Part shown: positions 18,429-26,895 of the stretch, one piece after another
Layout of the letters: each line of letters starts with the position of its first letter
Numbering within the stretch: the first letter of the stretch is position 1
Source: Variovorax paradoxus
Lineage (GTDB): Bacteria; Pseudomonadota; Gammaproteobacteria; Burkholderiales; Burkholderiaceae_C
Direction: 5' to 3'
Assembly: GCF_022009635.1 (NCBI RefSeq)
Contig: NZ_CP091716.1
Span: 3,177,001-3,241,000, forward strand
Length of the DNA: 64,000 nucleotides
Program-made: the position numbers and the translations under genes
The notes under the pieces: model-generated
The model's database searches: none
The model's input: the letters and a program-made list of their open reading frames with translations, nothing else
What the model was told of the DNA's origin: nothing

Positions 18429-19166
18429 GTGAAACCTCGCGACCCGAGTTCTCCTGCTTCCGCGCGTGGCGCGGGCGTCAAGGCAGGCGGTGCAGGGCTT
18501 TGGCGCCGCTGGGGCGGGGCGGTCATCGGCCTGGCGATCGTCGCCGCGCTGGTGGCCCTGGTATGGCATCTGCTGTCGGACACCGCGAGCACCAAGCGCG
18601 TGGTGGCCGATGCGCCGATGCTCATGCTGCCGCCCCCACCGCCGCCGCCGCCCGAGCCCGAGAAACTGCCCGAGCCCGAGCCGGAAAAGATCAAGCCGGT
18701 GACAGAGCCCGAGCCCAAGCCGCTCGAGCCGCTGGAGCCGCCCAAGGACGACACGCCGCCCAGCCCGTCGAAAGACCTGGGCGACCCCGTGACCATGGAC
18801 AGCGCCGGACAGGCCGGCAACGACGCATTCGGCATCCAGGCCGGCAGCGGCGGCGGCATGAGCGGCACCGGTGCCGGCGGCGGCCTGGGCAGCGGCTCGT
18901 ACGCGCGCTACGTGTCCAGCGTGCTGCAGCAGGCCCTGTCGCGCGATCCGCGCACGCGGCAACTGGTGTTCGACGACATCCAGGTCGACATCTGGCTCGG
19001 CGCCGACGGCAAGACCACGCGGGTGCAACTGGTGCGCAGCACCGGCACGCCCGACAGCGACGAAGCGGTGCTGGCCATGTTGCGCGGCCTGGACCGCATC
19101 GACGAGAAGCCGCCGGCCTCGCTGCGCTTTCCGATGCGCGTGTCCATGAAGGGACGCCGGCCATGA
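18429..19166 (+). CDS. TonB-like energy transducer
   Basis: This 245-aa protein has a cytoplasmic N-terminus and one membrane helix at about residues 29-49 (AVIGLAIVAALVALVWHLL). A Pro/Glu/Lys-rich periplasm-spanning linker covers about 62-115, with an uninterrupted run of prolines and repeated PEPEK-type units. A Gly-rich hinge follows, then a C-terminal TonB-type domain (about 155-245, VDIWLGADGKTTRVQLVRSTG). TonB proteins transmit the proton gradient to outer-membrane proteins. The start is GTG 18429 behind GAGGAACGGAG. The stop overlaps the next gene's ATG in an ATGA junction. No TonB-dependent receptor lies in this operon, so its outer-membrane client is open: the porin, the TpsA/TpsB pair or an unlinked receptor. 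Confidence 0.88.
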   Translation: MKPRDPSSPASARGAGVKAGGAGLWRRWGGAVIGLAIVAALVALVWHLLSDTASTKRVVADAPMLMLPPPPPPPPEPEKLPEPEPEKIKPVTEPEPKPLEPLEPPKDDTPPSPSKDLGDPVTMDSAGQAGNDAFGIQAGSGGGMSGTGAGGGLGSGSYARYVSSVLQQALSRDPRTRQLVFDDIQVDIWLGADGKTTRVQLVRSTGTPDSDEAVLAMLRGLDRIDEKPPASLRFPMRVSMKGRRP

Positions 19167-21025
19167 ACGAGCACCACCACCGCCGGGCCGCCGCCGCGCA
19201 AGCCCTGCCTGACCCATTCAATCCTGTGAACGAAGCGATGAACCATCTCAAGAACATTTCGAGCCGGGGCGCCATGCCGACCCTGCGCAAATGCGCGCTC
19301 GCGGCGGCCGTGGCCTCCGCGTTCGTCCTGGCGGCCGGCAATGCCGCCGCGCAAACCGCCGCGGCGCCGGCCGAGTCGGCCATGGTCAAGCTGATCCGCG
19401 GCCTGATCCAGAGCGGCACGCTCGCCAAGGACGTGGGCGAGGCCCTGCTGGCCCAGGCCCAGACCGAGGCCCTGGCCGCGCAGCAGGCGCAGCGCATGTC
19501 GGCAGCCACCACCGCCGCGTCGGCCAGCACCGCCGCCGGCGTGCGGCTGGAAGCCGGCGACGTGCGCGTGCCCTACATCTCGCAGACCGTGCGCGACCAG
19601 ATCCGCGACGAAGTCAAGGCGCAGGTCATGGCGCAGGCCAAGGACGAAGGCTGGGCCGCCCCCAACGAGACGCCCGAGTGGAGCAAGCGCATCCGCATCG
19701 AAGGCGACGTGCGCGTGCGCAACGAGTCGCGCAACTACGCGGGCAACAACAGCAACATCGAGATCAACTGGGCCGAGCTCAACAAGGGCACGGGCTACGA
19801 CGTCAACCCCAACACCAACCTGGCGCTGCCGTCGATCCTGAACACCCGCCAGGACCGCAAGAACCTGTTCCGCGCCCGCGCGCGGCTGGGCGTGTACGCC
19901 GACATCACCGAGAACACCAAGGCCGGCGTGCGCCTGGCCTCGGGCAGCGACGACAGCCCGGTCTCGACCACCCAGACCCTGGGCGGCGGCCTGAGCAAGA
20001 AGAGCGTGTGGCTCGACCAGATGTGGATCTCGCACAAGCCGGTCGACTGGCTCACCGTGACCGCGGGCCGCTTCGGCAACCCGTTCATGTCGACCGACTT
20101 GCTGTATTCGAGCGACCTGAACTTCGACGGCATTGCCGCGCAGTTCGAGAAGAAGCTCGCGGCCAACCGCGACCTGACGCTGTTCGGCACGCTCGGCCTG
20201 ATTCCGCTGGAGTACTCGTCGGACAACGCACCGAGCCGCAGCCAGACCAAGATGAAGAGCGAGAACAAGTGGCTCTTCGGTGCGCAGGCCGGCGCCGAAT
20301 GGAAGCTGGACGAAGAGAACCGCCTGCGCGGCGCGCTCGCGTACTACAACTTCCGCAACATCAGCGGCCAGGTCTCGCAGCCCTGCGCGCTGTATGCCGG
20401 CGCCGACGGCTGCAGCACCGACTGGTCGCGCCCGGCCTTCATGCAGAAGGGCAACACGCTCATGCTGCTGCGCGACATCTCGCTGGACCCGCTCAACCCG
20501 GCCGGCACGCCGCAGCCGCAATACGTGGGCCTGGCCTCCAAGTTCCGCCTGATCGACCTGAACCTGCGCTGGGACACCGCGGTGGCGGGCAACAACCTGC
20601 GCCTGGATGCCAACTTCGTGAAGAACACGGCCTACGACGCGCGCGACATCTGGAACCGCGCGGGCATCCGCGGCGCCATCGTCAACAACTTCGGCGCCAC
20701 CGGCGGCACCAGCCAGGCCGACTTCAAGAGCGGCGGCAACGCCTACATGCTGCAGGCCACCTACGGCAAGCCGGCGCCGACCAACCGCGGCGACTGGAAC
20801 GTGCTGGCCGGCTACAAGCGCATCGAGCCCGACGCGATGCCAGACGGCTACAACGACTCGACCTTCCACGGCGGCGGCACCAATGCGCGCGGCTACTTCC
20901 TGGGCGGCTCGTATGCGATCGACAAGAACATGTGGTTCACCGGCCGCTGGATCTCGACCAAGGAGGTCTACGGGCCGCCGCAGTCGATCGACACCCTGCA
21001 GCTCGAATTCAATGCGCGTTTCTAA
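19163..21025 (+). CDS. Putative outer-membrane porin with N-terminal coiled region
   Basis: This 620-aa protein starts in an ATGA overlap with the tonB-like stop, implying translational coupling; ATG 19238 is an alternative start. A signal peptide ends near residue 54 (AAAVASAFVLAAGNAAAQ). A short alpha-helical segment follows (MVKLIRGLIQSGTLAKDVGEAL), typical of the 'putative porin' family (Porin_5-like). A beta barrel of about 400 residues comes next with alternating aromatic strands (FRARARLGVYADI, LFGAQAGAEWKL) and a terminal phenylalanine (NARF). A porin encoded between tonB and a prolyl isomerase suggests either a TonB-linked uptake route or a passive pore made together with the secretion system. 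No substrate can be read from sequence. Confidence 0.85.
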   Translation: MNEHHHRRAAAAQALPDPFNPVNEAMNHLKNISSRGAMPTLRKCALAAAVASAFVLAAGNAAAQTAAAPAESAMVKLIRGLIQSGTLAKDVGEALLAQAQTEALAAQQAQRMSAATTAASASTAAGVRLEAGDVRVPYISQTVRDQIRDEVKAQVMAQAKDEGWAAPNETPEWSKRIRIEGDVRVRNESRNYAGNNSNIEINWAELNKGTGYDVNPNTNLALPSILNTRQDRKNLFRARARLGVYADITENTKAGVRLASGSDDSPVSTTQTLGGGLSKKSVWLDQMWISHKPVDWLTVTAGRFGNPFMSTDLLYSSDLNFDGIAAQFEKKLAANRDLTLFGTLGLIPLEYSSDNAPSRSQTKMKSENKWLFGAQAGAEWKLDEENRLRGALAYYNFRNISGQVSQPCALYAGADGCSTDWSRPAFMQKGNTLMLLRDISLDPLNPAGTPQPQYVGLASKFRLIDLNLRWDTAVAGNNLRLDANFVKNTAYDARDIWNRAGIRGAIVNNFGATGGTSQADFKSGGNAYMLQATYGKPAPTNRGDWNVLAGYKRIEPDAMPDGYNDSTFHGGGTNARGYFLGGSYAIDKNMWFTGRWISTKEVYGPPQSIDTLQLEFNARF

Positions 21026-21035
21026 GGAGCCATCC

Positions 21036-21758
21036 GTGTCCAGAAAAATCTTCCCGGCCCTGGTGCTGGCGACCCTGGCCGCTGCGGCCGGCGTGTCCCA
21101 CGCGCAGCAGGCCCCGGGCGGCCAGAGCATGGAAGAGCGGCTGCGCGCGCAACTGCGCGTCACCACCACGCAGCTGCAGCAGGCGCAGAACGAACTGGCC
21201 GCGCTGAAGGCGGGGCAGCCCGCCGGGGCGCCTGCCAAGGCGGCCGGCGCGCCGGCTTCTTCTTCCGAGCTCGAGGCGCTCAAGAAGGAACTGGCGCAGA
21301 GCCAGGCGCAACTGGCGGCCGAGCGCCGTGCGCGCGAGCAGGCCGGCGCCGGCAGCCAGCAACTGCGCCAGCAGGCGCAGGCCACGAGCGAGAAAGCCAC
21401 CGCGCAGATCGCGCAATACCGCGGCGCCTACGACGACCTGCTGAAGATGGCGCGCGCCTCCGAGGCCGAGCGCCAGCGCCTGGCCACCGAGGCCGCGACG
21501 CACCGCACCGCCATTGCGCAGTGCGAGGCCAAGAACGCGCAGCTCTATGCCGTGGGGCAGGAGATCCTGAAGGCCTACGAGACGGTGGACCTGGGCAGCG
21601 TGCTGGCATCGCGCCAGCCCTTTGCCGCGCAGAGCCGCGTCAAGTTCGAGCAGATCGCGCAGCAGTACGGCGACAAGCTGTACGAAGGCAAGTTCGACGT
21701 GCGCGCGGTGAACGCGCCGGCGCCGGCCGCCGCACCCGCGGCGGGAGACAAGCAATGA
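21036..21758 (+). CDS. Exported coiled-coil protein of the exb-tonB operon, unknown function
   Basis: This 240-aa protein has a clear signal peptide (ALVLATLAAAAGVSHAQQ, cleavage near residue 23). A long heptad-rich region covers about residues 30-160, rich in Gln, Glu, Ala and Leu (QLQQAQNELAALK, LKKELAQSQAQLAAERRA). A short conserved-looking tail follows (YAVGQEILKAYE, then FEQIAQQYGDKLYEGKFDV). It resembles no enzyme; the coiled coil suggests a periplasmic scaffold or adaptor. The start is GTG 21036 because AAGGAG lies 6 nt upstream, although ATG 21012 is also in frame. It overlaps the following prolyl-isomerase gene by an ATGA junction, which ties the two products together. Confidence 0.8.
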   Translation: MSRKIFPALVLATLAAAAGVSHAQQAPGGQSMEERLRAQLRVTTTQLQQAQNELAALKAGQPAGAPAKAAGAPASSSELEALKKELAQSQAQLAAERRAREQAGAGSQQLRQQAQATSEKATAQIAQYRGAYDDLLKMARASEAERQRLATEAATHRTAIAQCEAKNAQLYAVGQEILKAYETVDLGSVLASRQPFAAQSRVKFEQIAQQYGDKLYEGKFDVRAVNAPAPAAAPAAGDKQ

Positions 21759-22669
21759 GGCGCTTCAAGCCCTCCCATGCGGCACTGGTGCTGCTGATGT
21801 CGACCGCCGGCATGGCGGGCGCGCAGGCACCCGCCGCCGGCAACACCGTGGTCGCCCGCCTGGGCGAAGCCACGGTGGCGCAGGACGAGATCGAGCGGCT
21901 GCTGCAGTCGCTGCCCGAAGCCGAGCGCACCGCCATCAAGGCCGACCGCACCGTGCTCGACAACTGGCTGCGCCAGCGCCTGCTGAGCGAAGCCGTGCTG
22001 CGCGACGCGCGCGCCAAGGGCTGGGCCGACCGTGCCGACGTCAAGGCCAAGGTCGAGGCCGCCACGCGCGAGATCGCCTCGCGCATCGTGAGCACCAGCT
22101 ATATCGAGTCGGTGAGCCAGGTGCCCGCGGGCTACCCGTCCGACGCCGAGGTGAAGGCCGCCTACGAACAGGGCAAGACCGGCTATAACCTGCCGGCCGC
22201 CTACCGCGTGGCGCAGATCTACCTGGCAACGCCCGACCGCGACGCGGCCGCCGTGGCCAAGGTGCGCGAAGAGGCCGCGAAGCTCGCGCGCCAGGCCCGC
22301 ACCGGCGACTTCGCGGCCGTGGCCCGCGCCAGCTCGCAGGACAAGCGCAGCGCCGAGCGCGGCGGCGAGGTCGACACCCTGCCTCTCGCGCGCATCCTGC
22401 CCGAGCTGCGCGACACCGTCGCCAGGCTCAAGCCGGGGCAGGTCAGCGAACCCGTGCAGGCCGAAGCGGGCTTCCATGTGGTGAAGCTGCTCGACATCAC
22501 GCCGGCGCGCACCGCCACGCTCGAGGAAATGAAGCCGCAACTGCAGGCCGCGCTGCGCCAGCAGCGGCAGCAGCAACTGGTGCAGGCCTACCTCGCGCAG
22601 GTCGCGCCGGCCACCAACCTGAGCATCGATGCCGCGGCGCTGGACGCCGCGCTCAAGAAAACCAACTGA
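21755..22669 (+). CDS. Periplasmic peptidyl-prolyl isomerase of the parvulin/PpiC-SurA type
   Basis: This 304-aa protein has a signal peptide (LVLLMSTAGMAGAQA). A SurA/PrsA-like N-terminal chaperone helix region covers about residues 30-130 (VARLGEATVAQDEIERLLQSL, LDNWLRQRLLSEAVL). A PpiC-type rotamase domain lies at about 150-260, with the family landmarks VAQIYLATP, ARTGDFAAVARASSQD, GGEVDTLP, ILPELRDTVARLKPGQVSEPV and GFHVVKLLD. A helical tail follows. Such proteins hold unfolded exported proteins and help outer-membrane proteins fold. In this operon it may chaperone the giant TpsA, the TpsB barrel or the porin. It overlaps the coiled-coil gene by ATGA. Confidence 0.92.
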   Translation: MRRFKPSHAALVLLMSTAGMAGAQAPAAGNTVVARLGEATVAQDEIERLLQSLPEAERTAIKADRTVLDNWLRQRLLSEAVLRDARAKGWADRADVKAKVEAATREIASRIVSTSYIESVSQVPAGYPSDAEVKAAYEQGKTGYNLPAAYRVAQIYLATPDRDAAAVAKVREEAAKLARQARTGDFAAVARASSQDKRSAERGGEVDTLPLARILPELRDTVARLKPGQVSEPVQAEAGFHVVKLLDITPARTATLEEMKPQLQAALRQQRQQQLVQAYLAQVAPATNLSIDAAALDAALKKTN

Positions 22670-22698
22670 ACCACCACCAACAAAGCCACAGGGTCACC

Positions 22699-23259
22699 AT
22701 GAACGACACAACGACAAGCAACACCACCGCAGCCGCCGGCATCGCCGACGCGCCCGCCATCGACCTGCTGGACGCCATCACGCCCGAACAGGTGTCGGAC
22801 GCCATCAAGGCAGCCGGCGGCGCCGTGACCACCATCGAGCAGGACGGCGTGGTGCGCCTGCACAGCGCCAGCCACGGCATCGGCTTCCAGGTGCTGTGGG
22901 GCAACCCCGTCACCACCACCCAGTACACCGACTTCACCCTGAGCTGCCCGCTGCATGTGCAGGGCGGCACGCTGCCCGAGGCAGTGCTGGCTTCTTGGCA
23001 CCGCACCAAGCGCTTCGCGCGCGTGGCGCAGCACGGCGACTTCGTCGTGCTGGAGATGGACGTGGTCGTGGCCGGCGGCGTGAGCCCGGCCTACCTCGCG
23101 TTCGCGGTGCGCCTGTGGATGCAGATGATGGGCGAGTTCTTCCTGCACCTGCGCAACTACGGCCCCGCCGCCGAGACGCGCGGCGACGCGGCGAATGCCG
23201 AGGCCGGTGGCGAAGTGGCCGGCGCGGCTGGTGTCCAGGGCGTGTCCGCCGCTGCGTGA
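22699..23259 (+). CDS. YbjN-like protein
   Basis: This 186-aa protein has no signal peptide. The core (residues about 25-155) resembles the YbjN / type-III-chaperone-like fold: ITPEQVSDAIKAAGGAV, a G-x-GFQVLWGN strand, FTLSCPLHV, and a helical C-terminal half. A Gly/Ala-rich tail follows. YbjN-type proteins are thought to act as chaperone- or adaptor-like factors, but the role here is unknown. It begins 29 bp after the prolyl-isomerase stop and overlaps the next small gene by GTGA, so it belongs to the same operon. Confidence 0.75.
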   Translation: MNDTTTSNTTAAAGIADAPAIDLLDAITPEQVSDAIKAAGGAVTTIEQDGVVRLHSASHGIGFQVLWGNPVTTTQYTDFTLSCPLHVQGGTLPEAVLASWHRTKRFARVAQHGDFVVLEMDVVVAGGVSPAYLAFAVRLWMQMMGEFFLHLRNYGPAAETRGDAANAEAGGEVAGAAGVQGVSAAA

Positions 23260-23522
23260 TCCGCGCGATGCCAGCGAGCGCAGCATCCGGCGGTCCGGCG
23301 GCGGACCTTCACGATTCGCCGACCGGCCGCGCCATCCAGGCCGCCGCGCGGCAGGCCCAGCGCGCGCGCCGCGCCGAGATCGTGCGCCAGCGGCAGCGCG
23401 CGGCGCTGCTGGAGCTGCTGGTGCAGACCATGGCGGACCTGCACATCTCGATGGCGGAGCTCAATGCGGCCCGGCGGGCGATGGCGCCCGCGTGGAAGAC
23501 GCCGGACGACGGGGCTGCCTGA
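23256..23522 (+). CDS. Small charged protein at the end of the exb-tonB operon
   Basis: This is an 88-aa frame starting at GTG 23256 inside the previous gene's stop (GTGA overlap), or at ATG 23268. It is rich in Ala, Arg and Gln (AIQAAARQAQRARRAEIVRQRQRAALLELLVQ would form an amphipathic helix). No signal peptide, membrane segment or known domain is seen. The coupling to the YbjN-like gene and the clean end before a convergent gene favour a real gene. With no recognised homology the call stays tentative. Confidence 0.5.
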   Translation: MIRAMPASAASGGPAADLHDSPTGRAIQAAARQAQRARRAEIVRQRQRAALLELLVQTMADLHISMAELNAARRAMAPAWKTPDDGAA

Positions 23523-23540
23523 GCCTGGTCGGCTGGCAGG

Positions 23541-24038
23541 TCAGTCGACGAAGCGCACTTCGTATTCTTCGCACTCGATCTCGTCGGGCGCTTCCCAGAG
23601 GCTGCTCGCGAGTTCGAACACGGGGTCCGGCACGACCATGGAGAAGGTCGGCCCTTGCTCGACATTTCGGCGCCGCACGCGCTCGCGGCGCACGTCGAGC
23701 GGCGCGTCCAGCACATGCATCGTGAGGGCGAAACCTTCGTCCTGCACGCGCCGGCAAAACGCGGTGCGACCCTGCCGCTGGATGAGGCCGAGCTCCAGGA
23801 TCGCGTCGGTTCCCGACGCCATCACGCGGCGCGCATGGCGCCAGATCAGCTCGAGCAGGCGATCCTTTCTCTCGATGTACCAGGGGATGAAATCGCCGGC
23901 GGGGCGGTCGGGACTGAACAGCGCGGCGAACCATTCGTCCAGCGCGATGTGGACGCCGCCGGTCTCTTGCGCGAGACGGGCCGAATAGGTCGACTTGCCC
24001 GCGCCAACGGGGCCTTCTATGAGATGAACTTGGGGCAT
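23541..24038 (-). CDS. P-loop ATPase / kinase-like protein (AAA-type zeta-toxin-like fold)
   Basis: This 165-aa protein opens with a Walker A motif at residues 8-16 (EGPVGAGKST). Downstream are DEWFAALF, an Arg-rich lid-like region (DAPLDVRRERVRRRN) and an acidic C-terminus. The compact size and order fit the small nucleotide/sugar kinase or 'AAA family ATPase' group found in many proteobacteria. The substrate is unknown. The start is ATG 24036-24038 immediately before the P-loop; longer in-frame extensions upstream are not coding-like. It is convergent with the exb-tonB operon and divergent from the DUF1345 gene. Confidence 0.85.
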   Translation of the reverse strand: MPQVHLIEGPVGAGKSTYSARLAQETGGVHIALDEWFAALFSPDRPAGDFIPWYIERKDRLLELIWRHARRVMASGTDAILELGLIQRQGRTAFCRRVQDEGFALTMHVLDAPLDVRRERVRRRNVEQGPTFSMVVPDPVFELASSLWEAPDEIECEEYEVRFVD

Positions 24039-24112
24039 GCGCGTAGTTTCGCAGGCAGTCGCCAGTTCGGCGCCCGCGCCGTATCCTCGACGGCGCGTTT
24101 TGCGAAACACCC

Positions 24113-24784
24113 ATGAAAACTCCAAGACACCCACTTCTTCGCCAACTGGTCGCGCGGCCGCGGCTCTTCATTGCCGCGGCCATTGCCATCGCGGTCGGCA
24201 TCCTGCTGCCCTCGGCCATCGAGGCCCATCTGGTCACTCGGCTGCTCATCGCGTGGAACACGGGCGCATGCCTTTACGTGGCGCTGGCCGCGACGATGAT
24301 GATCCGGTCGTCGCCACAGCACATGCGCTACCGCGCGCAGCTGCAGGACGAAGGGCAGATCGTCATCCTCGTGCTGGTGGTGGTGTCGGCCGTCGCGAGC
24401 CTGGCGGCCATCGGCGGCGAACTGGCGGTGGTGAAGGACATGCACGGCCTCGAGAAGATCGCGCACATCGCGCTGGCCGGGCTCACGGTGATGTCGTCGT
24501 GGGCCTTCACGCAGGTGATGTTCACGCTGCACTACGCGCACGACTATTACGCCGCAGTGAGCAAGGGGCGCAAGCCGGGGCTGCAGTTTCCGGAGGACGA
24601 GGCGCCGACGTACGGCGATTTCTTCTACTTCTCGGCGGTCATCGGCACGTCGGGCCAGACGGCGGACGTGTCCTTCGTGTCGAAGCCCCTGCGCCGCATC
24701 GGCTCGGTGCATTGCATCCTCGCGTATTTGTTCAACACGACGGTGCTGGCGCTGCTCATCAATATCGGCGCAAGCCTGTTCTGA
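24113..24784 (+). CDS. DUF1345 membrane protein
   Basis: This 223-aa polytopic inner-membrane protein has about six hydrophobic segments (LFIAAAIAIAVGILL, LIAWNTGACLYVALAATMM, IVILVLVVVSAVASLAAI, IALAGLTVMSSWAFTQVMF, and a C-terminal LAYLFNTTVLALLINI). The ALHYAHDYYA-type motif (TLHYAHDYYAA at about residue 140) and GDFFYFSAVIGTSGQTAD are characteristic of DUF1345. Its function is not established. It is a single gene divergent from the P-loop ATPase gene. Confidence 0.9.
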   Translation: MKTPRHPLLRQLVARPRLFIAAAIAIAVGILLPSAIEAHLVTRLLIAWNTGACLYVALAATMMIRSSPQHMRYRAQLQDEGQIVILVLVVVSAVASLAAIGGELAVVKDMHGLEKIAHIALAGLTVMSSWAFTQVMFTLHYAHDYYAAVSKGRKPGLQFPEDEAPTYGDFFYFSAVIGTSGQTADVSFVSKPLRRIGSVHCILAYLFNTTVLALLINIGASLF

Positions 24785-24827
24785 GCAGGTCAGGGAAGGG
24801 AAATTCGGGCGTGCCAATAATGGCGCC

Positions 24828-25682
24828 ATGCTTTCTTCGAACCGCCTTTCCCCGACCCGTTTCCTTCTGTTGCTTCCATTGCTCCTGGCACCCTTGATGG
24901 GCTGGGCGCAGAGCCGTGCGGAAGCGCTGCTGCAGTTCGAAGGTGTGCAGGCGCGCTACCAGGCTTCGTATGCGCCGGGCGCGGTGGCGCGCGGTGCGCG
25001 CGAGCTGCTGGAGCCCGACGACCAGGCCATCGCCGACAAGGCCCTGAAGGCGCTCGATGCCGCAGCCAGCCGCGCGTTCAGCGCCAAGGCTTCCGTGGCC
25101 GCGATCCAGCAGGAAGTGACATCGGCCGGCAACGGCGCTGCTGCGCCGAGCCCGCAGGTGCTGGCCGCCGTCGCCCGCTTCGCGAAGCTGCGCGCCGACT
25201 ACGCCGCCATGAGCGAGGCCGGCAAGGCCGAGTTCTTCAGCCGCGAGCGCGCCAAGCCGGCCGACCCAGCGCGCACCGAACTGCTCGAACGCATGGCCGT
25301 GGGCGATGTGCGCGAGATCGATTTCTCCAGCCAGCTGCTGATGAGCGCTGTGGTCAAGCAGCTGGCGCGCGGCAACGGCGGCCAGCTCAGCGCCTTGCCC
25401 GACAGCACGCTCGACATGGCACTGGACACGCTGTGGTCGCGCGGCGTGACCTCCACGCGCCCGCGCAACCTGATGATCGTGGCGCGCGAGTTCGAAAAGC
25501 AGATCACGCAGGCGCTGCTCGCCGCGTCCTCCGACGAGGACGTGGCCGCCTTGCTGGCCTGGCGCAACGAGCCCCAGGCTGCTGCCGAGCGCGAGGCGCT
25601 GGTAGGCACCTACCGCGCCGAGGTCAAGGGCAGCGGCGGGGTGGCGCTGCGCGCGCTGATACGCGGCTGGCCGCGCTCCTGA
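24828..25682 (+). CDS. Exported protein of unknown function
   Basis: This 284-aa protein has a strong signal peptide (RFLLLLPLLLAPLMGWAQS, cleavage near residue 28). The rest is mostly helical and soluble, with many Ala/Leu/Glu residues. The sequence resembles DUF2059-like or other helical periplasmic proteins only loosely, and no catalytic motif is visible. It follows the DUF1345 gene by 43 bp on the same strand and may be cotranscribed with it. Confidence 0.75.
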   Translation: MLSSNRLSPTRFLLLLPLLLAPLMGWAQSRAEALLQFEGVQARYQASYAPGAVARGARELLEPDDQAIADKALKALDAAASRAFSAKASVAAIQQEVTSAGNGAAAPSPQVLAAVARFAKLRADYAAMSEAGKAEFFSRERAKPADPARTELLERMAVGDVREIDFSSQLLMSAVVKQLARGNGGQLSALPDSTLDMALDTLWSRGVTSTRPRNLMIVAREFEKQITQALLAASSDEDVAALLAWRNEPQAAAEREALVGTYRAEVKGSGGVALRALIRGWPRS

Positions 25683-25805
25683 GCTTGCGGCGCGGCGTCG
25701 GCCGTCGCTAGGACAAATCCCGAGGGCCAAAGACCACGCGAAGGCGTGCAATGGCCGGTGCGCTGCGTCGCGCAGCCGCGCCATTCACTTCGGGACAAAT
25801 CCAAC

Positions 25806-26798
25806 ATGAATATCGACCGTCGCAGCTTCTCCGCATTGGCTCCTGCATTCGCGCTCGCCGGCGTCGGCGGGTTGGTTTCCCGCACCGCACGGGCGCAGGC
25901 GGCGGCGTTTCCGTCCAAGCCCATCCGCATCGTCTGTCCGTTCGCGCCGGGCGGTGGCTCGGACTTCATCGCGCGGCTGACGGCGGGCAAGCTCGGCGAG
26001 CGCATCGGGCAGTCGGTGCTGGTCGACAACAAGCCCGGCGCGGGCGGCGTGCTGGGCACCGAGATCGGCGTGAAGTCCGCGCCCGACGGCTACACGCTGC
26101 TGCTGGTGGCGGGCAGCTACACGGTGAACCCGTCGCTCTACAAGCTCAACTTCGACCCCATCGCCGACATCACGCCGGTGGTGCAACTGTCGCGCGGCGC
26201 GTACGTGCTGTGCGTGAATGCGAACGTGCCCGCGCGCAACCTGCAGGAGCTGCTGGCGCTCGCGCGCAAGGACCCGGGCAAGCTCACCTTCGCATCGAGC
26301 GGGGCCGGCGGCCACCTGCATGTGGTGACCGAATACATGTTCGAGATGGCCAAGGCCAAGGCCACGCATGTGCCCTACAAGGGCACCGGCCCGGCGGTGA
26401 ACGACCTGCTGGCCGGCAACGTCGACATGCTCTTCGCGGGCACCGAGGCGCTGATGCAGCACGTGAAGGCTGGCAAGTTGCGCGCGCTGGCGGTGAGCAC
26501 GGCGAAGCGGCTGCCGGCCTATCCCGACATTCCGTCGGTCGCGGAAAGCGGCCTGCCCGACTACGACGTGGTGGCTTGGCACGGGCTGGTAGCGCCCAAG
26601 GGGCTGCCGCCGGCGGTGCTCGCCAAGCTCAGCACCGAGCTCAACGCGATGCTGCGCGCCAAGGACGTCGAAGACCGCCTGGAGCCCACCGGCGTGGGCG
26701 CGGCAGGCGGCACGCCGGAGGAGTTCGGCGCGCTCATCCGTGCCGAGCTGGTGCGCTACGGCAAGGTGATCCGCGAAGCGGGCATCAAGGCCGAGTAG
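25806..26798 (+). CDS. Tripartite tricarboxylate transporter substrate-binding protein (Bug/TctC family), probably Tat-exported
   Basis: This 330-aa periplasmic binding protein has an N-terminus with a twin-arginine-like DRRSF followed by a hydrophobic stretch and cleavage near RARAQA. Family hallmarks are FPSKPIRIVCPFAPGGGSD, VDNKPGAGG, SAPDGYTLLL, VPYKGTGPAVNDLLAGNVDMLF and GKLRALAVST. Bug proteins bind carboxylates or aromatic acids for TctAB permeases. No TctA or TctB gene is nearby, as is usual for the many orphan Bug genes of this bacterial group, so the ligand cannot be inferred. A terminator follows and separates it from a second Bug gene. Confidence 0.93.
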   Translation: MNIDRRSFSALAPAFALAGVGGLVSRTARAQAAAFPSKPIRIVCPFAPGGGSDFIARLTAGKLGERIGQSVLVDNKPGAGGVLGTEIGVKSAPDGYTLLLVAGSYTVNPSLYKLNFDPIADITPVVQLSRGAYVLCVNANVPARNLQELLALARKDPGKLTFASSGAGGHLHVVTEYMFEMAKAKATHVPYKGTGPAVNDLLAGNVDMLFAGTEALMQHVKAGKLRALAVSTAKRLPAYPDIPSVAESGLPDYDVVAWHGLVAPKGLPPAVLAKLSTELNAMLRAKDVEDRLEPTGVGAAGGTPEEFGALIRAELVRYGKVIREAGIKAE

Positions 26799-26828
26799 CC
26801 CCGGGGCGCGGGTGCGCGTGGCATCATG

Positions 26829-26859
26829 AAAACGCCCGGCATGCCGGGCTTCTTCTTCT
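26829..26859 (+). terminator. Rho-independent terminator between the two Bug genes
   Basis: GCCCGGCATGCCGGGC (26834-26849) is a perfect palindrome that can form a 6-7 bp stem with a tiny loop. It is flanked by AAAA on the left and TTCTTCTTCTT on the right, a typical terminator, 35 bp after the first Bug stop. Confidence 0.8.
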
Positions 26860-26895
26860 TCTCATAGCTCACTACAACACAGGAGAACTTCCCCC

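Noticed and set aside
16142..18868. Long minus-strand frame opposite the exbB-exbD-tonB genes
   Set aside because: The plus-strand genes carry clear ExbB, ExbD and TonB motifs; the opposite frame is His/Ala/Arg-rich shadow.
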